NCBI GenBank assembly: GCA_030160035.1
Contig: BSNO01000001.1
Location: 682,001-746,000 of the forward strand
Length of the DNA: 64,000 nucleotides
Origin: Rhizobium albus
GTDB lineage: Bacteria; Pseudomonadota; Alphaproteobacteria; Rhizobiales; Rhizobiaceae
Direction of reading: 5' to 3'
A program made the translations under genes and the position numbers. Each line of letters opens with the position of its first letter. Positions within the stretch are counted from its first letter, which is position 1. The notes under the pieces are model-generated. The model ran no database searches. It saw only the letters and a program-made list of their open reading frames with translations, and was not told the DNA's origin. Positions 1 to 7,948 of the stretch are shown here, in pieces.

Positions 1-89
1 GTCATGCCGGCGCGGTCGTTCTCCACGCCGATGGGCTGATGGAGAGCGCTTCCGACCCGCGCTCGGACGGGGCAGCTATCAGCTACTGA
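1..89 (+). CDS. Gamma-glutamyltransferase, C-terminal end (partial)
   Basis: The frame that starts at base 3 reads to a TGA at 87..89 and ends in ASDPRSDGAAISY. This matches the typical C-terminus of gamma-glutamyltransferase-family proteins (Ntn hydrolases that cleave glutathione or gamma-glutamyl amides), where a DPR-DG-A motif lies just before the end. Only 28 residues are in the window, so neither the autocatalytic Thr nor the signal peptide can be checked. The call rests on this short motif alone; a cephalosporin acylase or other member of the same superfamily would look the same here. Confidence 0.55.
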   Translation, partial: HAGAVVLHADGLMESASDPRSDGAAISY

Positions 90-114
90 AGCATGGTCGC
101 GCCCGGTCGGCGGA

Positions 115-759
115 TCAGTTCCGCCGATCGAGCACCGCTCGTGCCGCACTTTGCAGATGGCGGCGGAGCGCTTTTTCCGCGTCGCGCGCGTTACGATCCA
201 AGATTGCCGTGACGATCGTGTCGTGCTCGGCACAGGAGCGGGCGATGCGCTCGGTCATCCGGAACTGCGAGGAGCGGAACGGCGCGAGCTTGAGGCGCAA
301 GGCCTGCGCGATCTCGACGACTTCGCCATTGTGCGAGCCGTCGAAGATCATGCCGTGAAAATCGGTGTTCGCCAGATCATAGCTTTGAAAATCGCGCTGT
401 TCGGCCATGCGCTGCATCTTCAGATGCAGCGTTTCGAAGGCTGCGCGCTCGCTGACCGTCATCCGCTCGGCAGCCAGCCGACCGCAGAGCGCCTCGATCT
501 CGCCCATCGCCTCGAACATCTCGCCGATCCGCTCGCTCGATTGCTCCGAGACGATAACGCCGCGATAGGGCACGCGTTGCGCGAGCGACCTGGATACGAC
601 CACATGAAGCGCTTCGCGCACGGGTGTTCGGGAAACGCCGAAACGCTTGGCCAGCGCGTTTTCATCGAGCTTGCTGCCCGCCGGCAGAACCTGATTGACG
701 ATTTCCCGTTCCAACTCGGCGGCGATGAATGCGCTGTGGACGTTCTTGTGCATGTGCAT
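115..759 (-). CDS. GntR-family transcriptional regulator, FCD subfamily
   Basis: A winged-helix DNA-binding domain fills about residues 5-70, with the recognition segment FGVSRTPVREAL. It is followed by an all-helical FCD ligand-binding domain, where a D/H set (DLANTDFHGMIF, SCAEHDTI and RRHL near the end) would hold a metal and a small organic acid. The length, about 214 aa, is normal for the family. The start is uncertain: a TTG at 777 would add six residues, while ATG at 759 or 753 gives a more usual N-terminus. The gene lies 118 to 136 bp downstream of the EamA transporter on the same strand and may control it or the gamma-glutamyltransferase region to the left. The effector cannot be told from sequence. 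Confidence 0.88.
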   Translation of the reverse strand: MHMHKNVHSAFIAAELEREIVNQVLPAGSKLDENALAKRFGVSRTPVREALHVVVSRSLAQRVPYRGVIVSEQSSERIGEMFEAMGEIEALCGRLAAERMTVSERAAFETLHLKMQRMAEQRDFQSYDLANTDFHGMIFDGSHNGEVVEIAQALRLKLAPFRSSQFRMTERIARSCAEHDTIVTAILDRNARDAEKALRRHLQSAARAVLDRRN

Positions 760-895
760 GACGTAATTTTGGACCAAACGCTCGGCGGCAGTTCATTCAG
801 GCTTTCGCTATGAAAGTGTCTTCCGAACGGCCGCGCCGCGCAACATGCATTCAGATTTGTCCTCGACCGATGTGGAGCTCCACTGCGCTCGCTGA

Positions 896-1885
896 TTAAG
901 AGGCGTTCTTCCTGCGATTGCTCTCGCGCCAGGCGAGGAGCAGGGCGCCGCTGACGATCAGGGCCGCACCGATAAAGCTCGTTGCCGGCGGCACGATGCC
1001 GAACAGGGCGAAGTCGTAGATCGCCGCGAATATGAGCGTTGCATAGAAGATCGGCATGACGAGGCTGGCATCGCCGCTCTTCATGGCCTGGATGAAGCAC
1101 GTCTGGGCGCAGACCATGATCGAACCGAGAAGCGCGAGCATCAACCATTGCGTGGTGGTCGGCCAGATCCAGACGAAGCTCGCGGCCGTGACCGCAATGA
1201 GCATGCCGATTGTGTTGTTGATGACGAGGATTCGCAAGGGCGGCTCGCCACCCGCGAGCACCTTGATCATGATGGCTTCAAGACCGAGAAACAGCGCGGA
1301 GGCGAGGGCGACGAAGACCACCGGCTGGAAAGCCTCGCTGCCGGGCCGGATCAGCACCATGGCACCGATGAGCGCGAGCCCGGCGGCGGCCCAGCGCCAC
1401 GGCCCGACGCGCTCGGAGAGAAGCGGGATGGCGAGGATCATCGCGACGATCGGGTTGAGAAACGAAATCGCCGTGGCATCGGCAAGCCGCATATAGGCCG
1501 AGGCGGCGAACAGGCAGGTGACGCCCGCCCAACCGGCGACGGAACGGCCGATGTGATAGGGCAGCTTGGCGCTCTTAAGGGAAGGACGAAGGATCGCGAC
1601 GATCGGCATCAAGGCGAGCCAGGCAAACAGAAAACGGCCCGCGCTCACCTGCAGCGGATGCAGCGGTGAACCGCCGTCTGAACCGATCCCTTGACCGAGC
1701 GCCTTGGCGATGAGCGTCGTCGCCGCGATCAAAGCGCAGGCAAGCAGCATCATCACGATGCCTCTGAGGGCGCTGCCTACCGGCTCGGCAGGGTGTTGAG
1801 CAGCATGGGGCGCTGTCGCGTGGGTCGAGGGCAAGGTCGAACTCCGATTGGGTCGCATCGGCGCCTCAATGCCATTGTTTTCCAT
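896..1885 (-). CDS. DMT/EamA-family membrane transporter
   Basis: This is a hydrophobic protein with two EamA repeats, each about five membrane helices: the first from roughly residue 30 to 160, the second from 165 to 310. A tail of LLAWRESNRRKNAS closes it. Members usually export amino acids or metabolites from the cytoplasm. ATG at 1885 gives about 329 aa; ATG 1858 has a better ribosome site (GAGG about 9 bases upstream), and ATG 1921 is also open, so the N-terminus is unsettled. It is divergent from the LysR gene at 1936, with a shared promoter of only about 50 to 80 bp, which is the classical arrangement for a LysR-controlled exporter. The substrate is unknown. Confidence 0.85.
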   Translation of the reverse strand: MENNGIEAPMRPNRSSTLPSTHATAPHAAQHPAEPVGSALRGIVMMLLACALIAATTLIAKALGQGIGSDGGSPLHPLQVSAGRFLFAWLALMPIVAILRPSLKSAKLPYHIGRSVAGWAGVTCLFAASAYMRLADATAISFLNPIVAMILAIPLLSERVGPWRWAAAGLALIGAMVLIRPGSEAFQPVVFVALASALFLGLEAIMIKVLAGGEPPLRILVINNTIGMLIAVTAASFVWIWPTTTQWLMLALLGSIMVCAQTCFIQAMKSGDASLVMPIFYATLIFAAIYDFALFGIVPPATSFIGAALIVSGALLLAWRESNRRKNAS

Positions 1886-1935
1886 ACGCAACCAATAGAG
1901 ACTGATGCGGCATCTATTCATTCTGGATATGGATC

Positions 1936-2880
1936 ATGCGTCCGTCGGCCCATCAGCTCGAATGTTTCTCTGCCGTCATGAGGCTCGGCACGGCGACTGC
2001 GGCTGCTAATGTGCTCAACACCTCGCAACCGAGCGTGACCCGGGCATTGAAGCAACTGGAGGACGCAACGCGGCTCCAGCTGTTCGAGCGTCGCGAGGGG
2101 CGACTGCATCCGACCGCGGAAGCCAGGGAACTGATGGCGCAGGTGGAGGCGAGCTTTGCAGGCCTGGAGCGGATCGGGCATGCGGCCGAGATGATCCTGC
2201 GCCGCCGTCGCGGCATGGTCCGGATCGGTTGCCTGCCGGCCTTCGCGCAAGGCTTCATCGCTCGGGCAACGGCTTCTTTTTTGCGCGACGAGCCTGACCG
2301 TCACGTCTCCCTGGTGCCGTTGACAGTTCGAGACCTCCTGCGGGCGTTGCGGGACCAGGAATTGGACCTCGGGATCGTGGCGTTCGAGGTGGCCGCGTCG
2401 GATGAACTTGCTGCGGAGCGGTTCACCGACATGAACGAGATTGCGTTGCTGCCGCCGGGGCATCGGCTGGCGGGATGCGGCGCGATCAGCCTCGCGGACC
2501 TCGACGGCGAGGCGATGATAGCGATCGCCGAGACCGATCCCTATCGGCGCCGAACGGAGGCGATCATGGATGCGGCCGGCGCTCGTCCACGCCATGTGGT
2601 GGAAACGGCGACAAGCCATGGGGTCGGGTCCATGGTCGCAGCCGGGCTCGGGGTCGGGATCATGAACCCGATCACCGCTCTCGACTTCCTCGGCTCCGGT
2701 GCAACGATGCTCCGCCTCAAAGATCGCCTGCCTTTCCATACGACATTGGTGACGCCGCGGCGGCTTGAACGGCCTGGCGCAATCCAGAACTGCATCGATT
2801 CCCTGAACGCGGAACGGGTCGCATCGCTCGAAAGAGTCGACGCCCTGCTTGGGCCAGTGATGCCGGTAAAGGAGGACTGA
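1936..2880 (+). CDS. LysR-family transcriptional regulator
   Basis: An N-terminal helix-turn-helix lies at about residues 5-65 (LECFSAVMRLGTATAAANVLNTSQ followed by PSVTRALKQLE). The periplasmic-binding-protein-like effector domain covers about residues 90-300 (VRIGCLPAFAQGF, DLGIVAF, GLGVGIMNP). The length of 314 aa is typical. It stands head-to-head with the EamA transporter and ends 2 bp before the PLP enzyme at 2883, so it is probably co-transcribed with that enzyme while it reads the shared promoter to the left. The effector may be the amino acid used by the lyase, which is inference from position only. Confidence 0.93.
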   Translation: MRPSAHQLECFSAVMRLGTATAAANVLNTSQPSVTRALKQLEDATRLQLFERREGRLHPTAEARELMAQVEASFAGLERIGHAAEMILRRRRGMVRIGCLPAFAQGFIARATASFLRDEPDRHVSLVPLTVRDLLRALRDQELDLGIVAFEVAASDELAAERFTDMNEIALLPPGHRLAGCGAISLADLDGEAMIAIAETDPYRRRTEAIMDAAGARPRHVVETATSHGVGSMVAAGLGVGIMNPITALDFLGSGATMLRLKDRLPFHTTLVTPRRLERPGAIQNCIDSLNAERVASLERVDALLGPVMPVKED

Positions 2881-2882
2881 AG

Positions 2883-3938
2883 ATGTATCGGGCGAACCCT
2901 TGGAAGGCAAAGGAACTGCCTGCGGAGCTTGCGGCACTGCCGCAGCTTGCCGATGACGCTGGCCCGGTGCTTGCGTTGCTGTCGCGATGTCCGGCCTATC
3001 TTCCGACGCCGTTGTTGCGCATGTCGTCGCTCGGCGCATCGATCGGCGGTGCAAGCCTTTGGGTCAAGGACGAGACGGCGCGGATGGGGCTCGGATCGTT
3101 CAAGGCGCTCGGCGCCGCCTATGCGATTGCGCGCGATGCCGTTGCGGCTGCGGGCGATGACAATCTCGCGTCGGCGCTTGCTGGCCGGACCTATGTGACG
3201 GCGAGTGCTGGCAATCACGGAATGTCGGTCGCGGCCGGAGCGCGCGTCTTCGGCGCGCATGCCGTCATCTTCATCAGCGAGACGGTGTCGGACGAGATCG
3301 CCGGAAGGCTCCGCCGCAAGGGGGCACGGGTCGTCCGTCAAGGCCATGACTACGAGGCCAGCATGGCAGCGGCGGCCGAGGCTGCCGACGCCAATGGCTG
3401 GACGCTGCTCTCCGATTCCACGTGGCCCGGCTATACGACGCCGGCCCTCGACGTCATGGCCGGCTATCTGGCGCTCGCCGAAGAGATCGTGAACGAGATG
3501 GTGACGCCGCCGACGCATGTCGTTCTGCAGGCAGGCGTGGGTGGGTTCGCGGCAGCGATGCTCGCGCGCTTCAGAAATGCCTGGGGAAGCGATGGCTTCG
3601 AGGCGCTTGTCGTCGAGCCGGCATTCGCGCCATGCATCATGGAGAGCCTTGTCGCCGGGCGCGCGGTGCGCGCCGATGGGCCGGTCTCGGCCATGGGGAG
3701 GCTCGACTGCAAGGAGCCGTCGCATGTCGCTTTGGCCACGATCGCCCGGCTCGCCGATGGCTGCCTAACCGTGACGGAAGAGGAGGCCGCCGATGCCGCC
3801 AGCATGCTCTTGACAGTGGGGATTGCCACGACGCCTTCCGGTGCTGCGGGATTTGCCGGCGCGATCGGCTACCAGAAAGCGGTCGGTGATCTTGGTGCTG
3901 ATGCCCGCGTTCTGGTCGTAATCACCGAAGGCACGTGA
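2883..3938 (+). CDS. Fold-type II PLP enzyme, diaminopropionate ammonia-lyase-like
   Basis: The 351-aa protein has the opening CPAYLPTPLLRM, the PLP lysine motif GSFKALG (Lys at about 74), a phosphate/carboxylate loop SAGNHG at about 108-113, and a glycine-rich PLP-phosphate loop near QAGVGGFAAAM. The overall pattern resembles diaminopropionate ammonia-lyase, which turns 2,3-diaminopropionate into pyruvate and ammonia. However, where the Escherichia coli enzyme has an Asp in its DGNHG loop (used, as far as I recall, as the second catalytic base), this one has Ala. It is also shorter than the usual ~400 aa. It may therefore be a lyase or deaminase for another hydroxy- or diamino acid. It follows the LysR gene by 2 bp and ends 3 bp before the convergent Lrp gene. 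Confidence 0.8.
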   Translation: MYRANPWKAKELPAELAALPQLADDAGPVLALLSRCPAYLPTPLLRMSSLGASIGGASLWVKDETARMGLGSFKALGAAYAIARDAVAAAGDDNLASALAGRTYVTASAGNHGMSVAAGARVFGAHAVIFISETVSDEIAGRLRRKGARVVRQGHDYEASMAAAAEAADANGWTLLSDSTWPGYTTPALDVMAGYLALAEEIVNEMVTPPTHVVLQAGVGGFAAAMLARFRNAWGSDGFEALVVEPAFAPCIMESLVAGRAVRADGPVSAMGRLDCKEPSHVALATIARLADGCLTVTEEEAADAASMLLTVGIATTPSGAAGFAGAIGYQKAVGDLGADARVLVVITEGT

Positions 3939-3941
3939 CGC

Positions 3942-4415
3942 TCAACGATGGGGATGGATCGTCAGCGGACGATGTTCCTCGATAGCTTCCATCGCGAAAT
4001 AGGACGTCACGGATTCGAGCTCGACCGCCTCGATCAGGCGCTGGTAGACGGCGTCGTAGCTGATCATGTCGCGGGTGACGATCTTCAACATGTAGTCGTA
4101 GTCGCCGCCGATCCGAAAAAAGTCGGTAATGTCCGGGATCGACGACACATGGGTGCGGAACGTCTTCAGCCAACTCGTCGAGTGGTGGCGGGTGCGCACC
4201 ATGACGAAGACGACGAGGCCCAGTTCGACCTTGTGGCGGGCAACGCGGATCGTGCGGCCGGCAATGATGCCGTCGTCTTCCAGCGCCTTCAGCCGTCTCC
4301 AGCACGCATTTTGCGACAGGCCGATCTTCTGGGCCAAATCGCGCTGCGACAGGCCAGCGTCTAGCTGAAGCTCTCGCAATAGTCTTGCGTCAAATTGATC
4401 GATTTTTCGGGTCAT
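3942..4415 (-). CDS. Lrp/AsnC-family transcriptional regulator
   Basis: The 157-aa protein has an N-terminal helix-turn-helix (about residues 5-60, with LSQNACWRRLKALEDDGII) and a C-terminal RAM ligand-binding domain (about 70-145, with IPDITDFFRIGGDYDYML). These proteins sense amino acids and bind as octamers. The start ATG at 4415 faces the class V aminotransferase gene, so that gene is the probable target. The intergenic region holds a TGTTTG/CAAACA inverted repeat that could be its site. Sequence does not show which amino acid is sensed. Confidence 0.94.
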   Translation of the reverse strand: MTRKIDQFDARLLRELQLDAGLSQRDLAQKIGLSQNACWRRLKALEDDGIIAGRTIRVARHKVELGLVVFVMVRTRHHSTSWLKTFRTHVSSIPDITDFFRIGGDYDYMLKIVTRDMISYDAVYQRLIEAVELESVTSYFAMEAIEEHRPLTIHPHR

Positions 4416-4438
4416 CGTCGTTCATTTGACCCAATTCG

Positions 4439-4455
4439 TGTTTGTTTTGCAAACA
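4439..4455. promoter_or_regulatory. Candidate Lrp-type operator (inverted repeat)
   Basis: TGTTTG and CAAACA form 6-bp arms around a 5-bp centre, in the AT-rich gap between the Lrp gene (start 4415) and the aminotransferase (start 4525). The position suits autoregulation plus control of the divergent gene. The arms are short, so chance is possible. Confidence 0.35.
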
Positions 4456-4524
4456 TTTTGATGAACATTTCCCACTGCATCTGCGTCAAACTTGTTTCAA
4501 GAAATCGAACCAAGGCATGCGCAG

Positions 4525-5985
4525 ATGGATGGGAGCCTGGAAAACTGGGCCAAGGAACTGGCGGGCGAGGGAGATCTGATCGCTCGGCTTCGTGACGGCC
4601 TGATCGGCGAGGGTGCCTTGATCGAAGGCCCTTTTGGGCCGCGCCGGCTCGTCTATGCTGACTACACTGCTTCCGGCCGGGCGCTGCGGCAGATCGAAAT
4701 GTTCGTGATGGAAGAGGTTCTGCCGCTTTACGCGAACAGCCACACCGAGGCGTCCCATTGCGGGGCCTATTCCACCCGCCTGCGCGAAGCTGCACGCGCA
4801 TCGGTCAGCCGCATGCTCGGCGCTGGCAGTGCACATAGCGTTATTTTTACCGGATCGGGTGCGACAGCCGCAATCAACCGGCTTGTGGGCTTGCTGGCGA
4901 TCACGGAGCGGATTGCGCGCGGCGAAGCCGTCACGGTCATCATCGGTCCCTACGAGCATCACTCCAACCTTCTGCCGTGGCGCGAGAGCGGCGCGCGGAT
5001 CGTGGAGATCTCCGAAGAAAAGGGCGGCGGCCCGGACCAGGTTCAACTGACTGAAGCGCTTGTGGATGCAACGTCGCGAGGCTTTACGGTTGCCGCGTTT
5101 TCTGCCGCGTCCAACGTGACGGGCATTGTCAGCGATGTCGTCGGCATCACGCGGCTCGTGAAGGCCCATGGCGCGATCGCGATCTGGGACTATGCTGCGG
5201 GCGCACCCTATCTGCCGATGTCCATGGTGCCTGCGGACGACGCGGCGATCGATGCCATTGTCTTTTCGCCGCATAAATTCATTGGCGGGCCGGGAGCGTC
5301 CGGCATCCTCGCTTTGAAGAACGATATCGTTGCGACCGCGCGGCCGACTCTTCCAGGTGGGGGAACCGTGTCTTTTGTCTCGCCATGGGCGCATCGCTAC
5401 AGCGACAAGATCATTGCACGCGAGGAGGCGGGGACGCCGAACGGGATCGGCGATATTCGCGCCGCACTCGTGCTCCTGGTCAAGCAGGCGGTCGGTCAGT
5501 CCTTCATCTCCAGGCGTAACCGCGAGTTGCGAGTGATGGCGTTGAAGCGCTGGTCGAACAATCCGCGGCTTGAGGTTCTGGGCGGGCACATTGAGGATGC
5601 CTTGCCCGTCATGTCGTTGCGCGTGCGCGACGGTCGGGGGGGACATGTTCACCATCAACTCGTCACTCGCATGCTGAGCGATCATCACGGCATTCAGGCA
5701 CGGGGCGGCTGCGCCTGCGCCGGGCCTTATGCGCACCGACTTCTCGGTATCGACGAGGCGGCTTCGCGCGATCTAGCCGCCGCAATCGATGCGGGAATGG
5801 AAATGGAAAAGCCGGGCTGGGTGCGGTTGAACTTCAGCTATCTGCTGAGCGACGAGAAAGCGCGCTTCATCGTCGATGCGGTGGACGGACTGGCGCTAAA
5901 GGCTGCCGATCTTGCCGGTGACTATCGCCCAGATCCCGCAACCGCGCGCTTTGCGGCAGGCCGAGAAGGCAGTGTCGCGGCATGA
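4525..5985 (+). CDS. Aminotransferase class V (cysteine desulfurase/selenocysteine lyase-like)
   Basis: A PLP fold-type I protein of about 486 aa. It shows the cofactor-binding aspartate region IAIWDYAAGAPYLPM, the Schiff-base lysine motif FSPHKFIGGPGASG and a C-terminal GGCACAGPYAHRLLG segment. The last carries a Cys cluster, as in enzymes that act on sulfur or selenium amino acids, but it is not a proven desulfurase. The family is broad and also includes amino acid lyases. ATG 4525 was preferred to TTG 4492, which is open in the same frame; neither has a strong ribosome site. It is divergent from the Lrp gene and ends 84 bp before the XRE-cupin gene, so it may belong to the amino acid pathway that follows. 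Confidence 0.85.
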   Translation: MDGSLENWAKELAGEGDLIARLRDGLIGEGALIEGPFGPRRLVYADYTASGRALRQIEMFVMEEVLPLYANSHTEASHCGAYSTRLREAARASVSRMLGAGSAHSVIFTGSGATAAINRLVGLLAITERIARGEAVTVIIGPYEHHSNLLPWRESGARIVEISEEKGGGPDQVQLTEALVDATSRGFTVAAFSAASNVTGIVSDVVGITRLVKAHGAIAIWDYAAGAPYLPMSMVPADDAAIDAIVFSPHKFIGGPGASGILALKNDIVATARPTLPGGGTVSFVSPWAHRYSDKIIAREEAGTPNGIGDIRAALVLLVKQAVGQSFISRRNRELRVMALKRWSNNPRLEVLGGHIEDALPVMSLRVRDGRGGHVHHQLVTRMLSDHHGIQARGGCACAGPYAHRLLGIDEAASRDLAAAIDAGMEMEKPGWVRLNFSYLLSDEKARFIVDAVDGLALKAADLAGDYRPDPATARFAAGREGSVAA

Positions 5986-6037
5986 CATGAGGGACCGCCA
6001 TTGACGCTTGCCGCATCGCTGAACCTCGGGCATGATG

Positions 6038-6057
6038 TCCTCCAATATATTGGAGGA
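6038..6057. promoter_or_regulatory. 20-bp perfect palindrome, probable operator of the XRE-cupin regulator
   Basis: TCCTCCAATATATTGGAGGA is its own reverse complement over all 20 bases. It overlaps the ribosome site (GGAGGAGG, 6052..6059) of the XRE-cupin gene at 6070. A protein bound here would block transcription or translation start, which fits autorepression. The core TCCAATATATTGGA recurs with 12 of 14 matches at 6690..6703, in front of kbl, giving a second independent reason to treat it as a site for this regulator. Confidence 0.7.
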
Positions 6058-6069
6058 GGCATTGCCCGT

Positions 6070-6627
6070 ATGGATCTGGGAAAGAGGATTTCCGAGCGCC
6101 TTAAGGAGATCCGCCGGGAGCGCAATCTATCGCTCGATGCCGTCGCCCGGCTGTCAGGCGTCTCGCGCTCGATGCTGTCGCAGATCGAACGCGGAAGCTC
6201 CAGTCCCACCGTCTCTACTTTATGGAATTTGACGCGCGCGCTCGACGTCGATTTTGCGGGTTTGATCGACGGAAAGGTGCCGGTCAATGACGGCTTCCGG
6301 GGGATCGTCAAGGCCGAACGGATCCCCACAATCGAGTCAAAAGGTGAGGGATGTCGACTGAAAATCCTCAGTCCACCGGACTACGCGGGCGACTGTGAGC
6401 TCTACGACGTAATTTTTGATGCCGGAGGTGCGCTTGTCAGCGAACCGCATCGCGACGGTTGCGAAGAGCACCTGACTATCCTGGAGGGGGAGATCACCGT
6501 CAAATCCGGCTTGCGCTCTCTCGATCTCGAAGAGGGTGATACGGCCTGCTATCGGGCAGACCGGCCGCATTCTTTGGAGGCCAAGAACGGCCCCGCACGC
6601 GCAATTCTCATGGTGCGCAACTCCTAG
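6070..6627 (+). CDS. XRE-family regulator with C-terminal cupin sensor domain
   Basis: The 185-aa protein has an N-terminal XRE helix-turn-helix (about residues 3-60: LKEIRRERNLSLDAVARLSG, SRSMLSQIERGSSSPTVSTL). A cupin domain follows at about 110-180 (EPHRDGCEEHLTILEGEITV). This is the usual size and layout of small regulators of amino acid or polyamine use such as PuuR. ATG 6070 was chosen because GGAGGAGG ends 10 bases before it; an upstream TTG at 6001 has no such support. It sits directly before kbl-tdh on the same strand, and the operator pair described at 6038 and 6690 links it to that operon. The inducer is not known. Confidence 0.92.
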   Translation: MDLGKRISERLKEIRRERNLSLDAVARLSGVSRSMLSQIERGSSSPTVSTLWNLTRALDVDFAGLIDGKVPVNDGFRGIVKAERIPTIESKGEGCRLKILSPPDYAGDCELYDVIFDAGGALVSEPHRDGCEEHLTILEGEITVKSGLRSLDLEEGDTACYRADRPHSLEAKNGPARAILMVRNS

Positions 6628-6681
6628 TTTGCATCAATCGCGGGCAGTGACATTCCGTGCATTCTTGTTGTTCAACATCGA

Positions 6682-6710
6682 TTGACATGTCCGCTATATT
6701 GGATAACGTT
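6682..6710 (+). promoter_or_regulatory. Predicted kbl promoter containing a second XRE-cupin operator
   Basis: TTGACA at 6682..6687 and TAACGT at 6704..6709 are separated by 16 bp, acceptable for a sigma-70 type promoter with a weak -10. Inside the spacer lies TCCGCTATATTGGA (6690..6703), which matches the core of the 20-bp palindrome at 6038 in 12 of 14 positions. A repressor between the -35 and -10 boxes is a classic arrangement. The promoter is inferred, not mapped. Confidence 0.55.
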
Positions 6711-6751
6711 CTTAGTCGAAAGTGTTAGCCGGCGTCTGCAAGGAGACCGTC

Positions 6752-7948
6752 TTGTCCGCATTCCTCGCCCGCATCGATGCCGAATTGGCGGAGATCCGCG
6801 CTGCCGATCTTTACAAGAGGGAGCGGCCGATCCAGTCGCCACAGGCTGCGCGGGTGTCGATCGAAGGCCGCGGCGGCGAGATCATCAATCTCTGCGCCAA
6901 CAACTATCTCGGTCTTGCCGATAATCCGGAACTTGTCGCGGCGGCGACCGCGGCGCTGGAAAGTTCTGGCTACGGCATGGCTAGCGTACGCTTCATCTGC
7001 GGCACCCATGATCTGCACCGCGAACTGGAAACGTCGATCGCGCGCTATCTCGGCAAGGACGATGCGATCCTGTTTGCCGCTTGCTTTGACGCGAATGGCG
7101 GGTTGTTCGAGCCGCTTCTGACCGATCAGGATGCGATTGTCTCCGACAGCCTGAACCATGCCTCCATCATCGACGGTATCCGGCTCTGCAAGGCAACGCG
7201 CTATCGCTACGCCAATTCCGACATGAACGAACTGGAAGCGGCGCTGAAGCAGGCGCGGGCCGATGGTGCGCGTACGATCATGATCGCGACGGACGGCGTC
7301 TTCTCGATGGATGGCTATCTCGCCAAGCTGCCGGAGATCGTTGCATTGGCGCGAGCCTTCGATGCGGTCGTGATGGTCGACGATTGTCATGCGACGGGCA
7401 TCATGGGCGAGCGCGGCGCAGGCACCCACGTGCACCACGGCGTGGCTGATGGGATCGATATCCTCACCGGCACGCTGGGCAAGGCACTCGGCGGCGCGAT
7501 CGGCGGCTATATCGCTGGTCCGCAGGCCGTGATCGATCTTCTGCGCCAGCGCGCGCGTCCGTATCTATTTTCAAATGCCCTTCCACCCATGGTCACGGCT
7601 GCCAGCATCAAGGCAATCGAACTTGCAGAAAAGGGCGACCATCTGCGCGCGCGGCTTTACGCCAACACGACGAAATGGCGCTCGGGACTCGAGGCGCTCG
7701 GCTTCCGCCTGCTGCCGGGCGAACATCCGATCGTGCCGGTCATGTTCGGCGAGGCGTCCGTTGCGCAGGCCATGGCCAAGCGGGTTTACGAAGCAGGCGT
7801 CTATGTCAGCGGCTTCTTCTATCCTGTCGTTCCCAAGGGCCAGGCGCGGATCCGCACCCAGATGAATGCGGCTTTGACCGAGGACGATTTGGATGCGGCA
7901 CTTGCTGCGTTCGGCGAAGCAGGGCGCGAACTGAAGGTGATCTCGTGA
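6752..7948 (+). CDS. kbl: Glycine C-acetyltransferase (2-amino-3-ketobutyrate CoA ligase)
   Basis: It cleaves 2-amino-3-ketobutyrate with CoA to glycine and acetyl-CoA, the second step of threonine degradation; cytoplasmic, PLP-dependent. Features are [12 protein letters not shown] near the N-terminus, [11 protein letters not shown], and the PLP lysine in [13 protein letters not shown]. The start is TTG 6752 with AAGGAG six bases upstream. This places the PLP lysine at residue 244, the position I recall for Escherichia coli Kbl, and gives 398 aa, the usual length; a GTG at 6722 would make it ten residues too long. The stop overlaps the tdh start by 4 bp, the standard kbl-tdh pairing, so translation is probably coupled. 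Confidence 0.95.
   Translation: MSAFLARIDAELAEIRAADLYKRERPIQSPQAARVSIEGRGGEIINLCANNYLGLADNPELVAAATAALESSGYGMASVRFICGTHDLHRELETSIARYLGKDDAILFAACFDANGGLFEPLLTDQDAIVSDSLNHASIIDGIRLCKATRYRYANSDMNELEAALKQARADGARTIMIATDGVFSMDGYLAKLPEIVALARAFDAVVMVDDCHATGIMGERGAGTHVHHGVADGIDILTGTLGKALGGAIGGYIAGPQAVIDLLRQRARPYLFSNALPPMVTAASIKAIELAEKGDHLRARLYANTTKWRSGLEALGFRLLPGEHPIVPVMFGEASVAQAMAKRVYEAGVYVSGFFYPVVPKGQARIRTQMNAALTEDDLDAALAAFGEAGRELKVIS

Noticed and set aside
6001-6069. Upstream TTG start for the XRE-cupin gene
   Set aside because: It has no ribosome site, and the extra residues lie over the palindrome and the real ribosome site before ATG 6070.
7675-7944. Extended N-terminus for the threonine dehydrogenase frame
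   Set aside because: It overlaps the end of kbl, looks like an out-of-frame reading (Gly/Arg/Cys-rich), and Tdh proteins start near GTG 7945 or ATG 7966.
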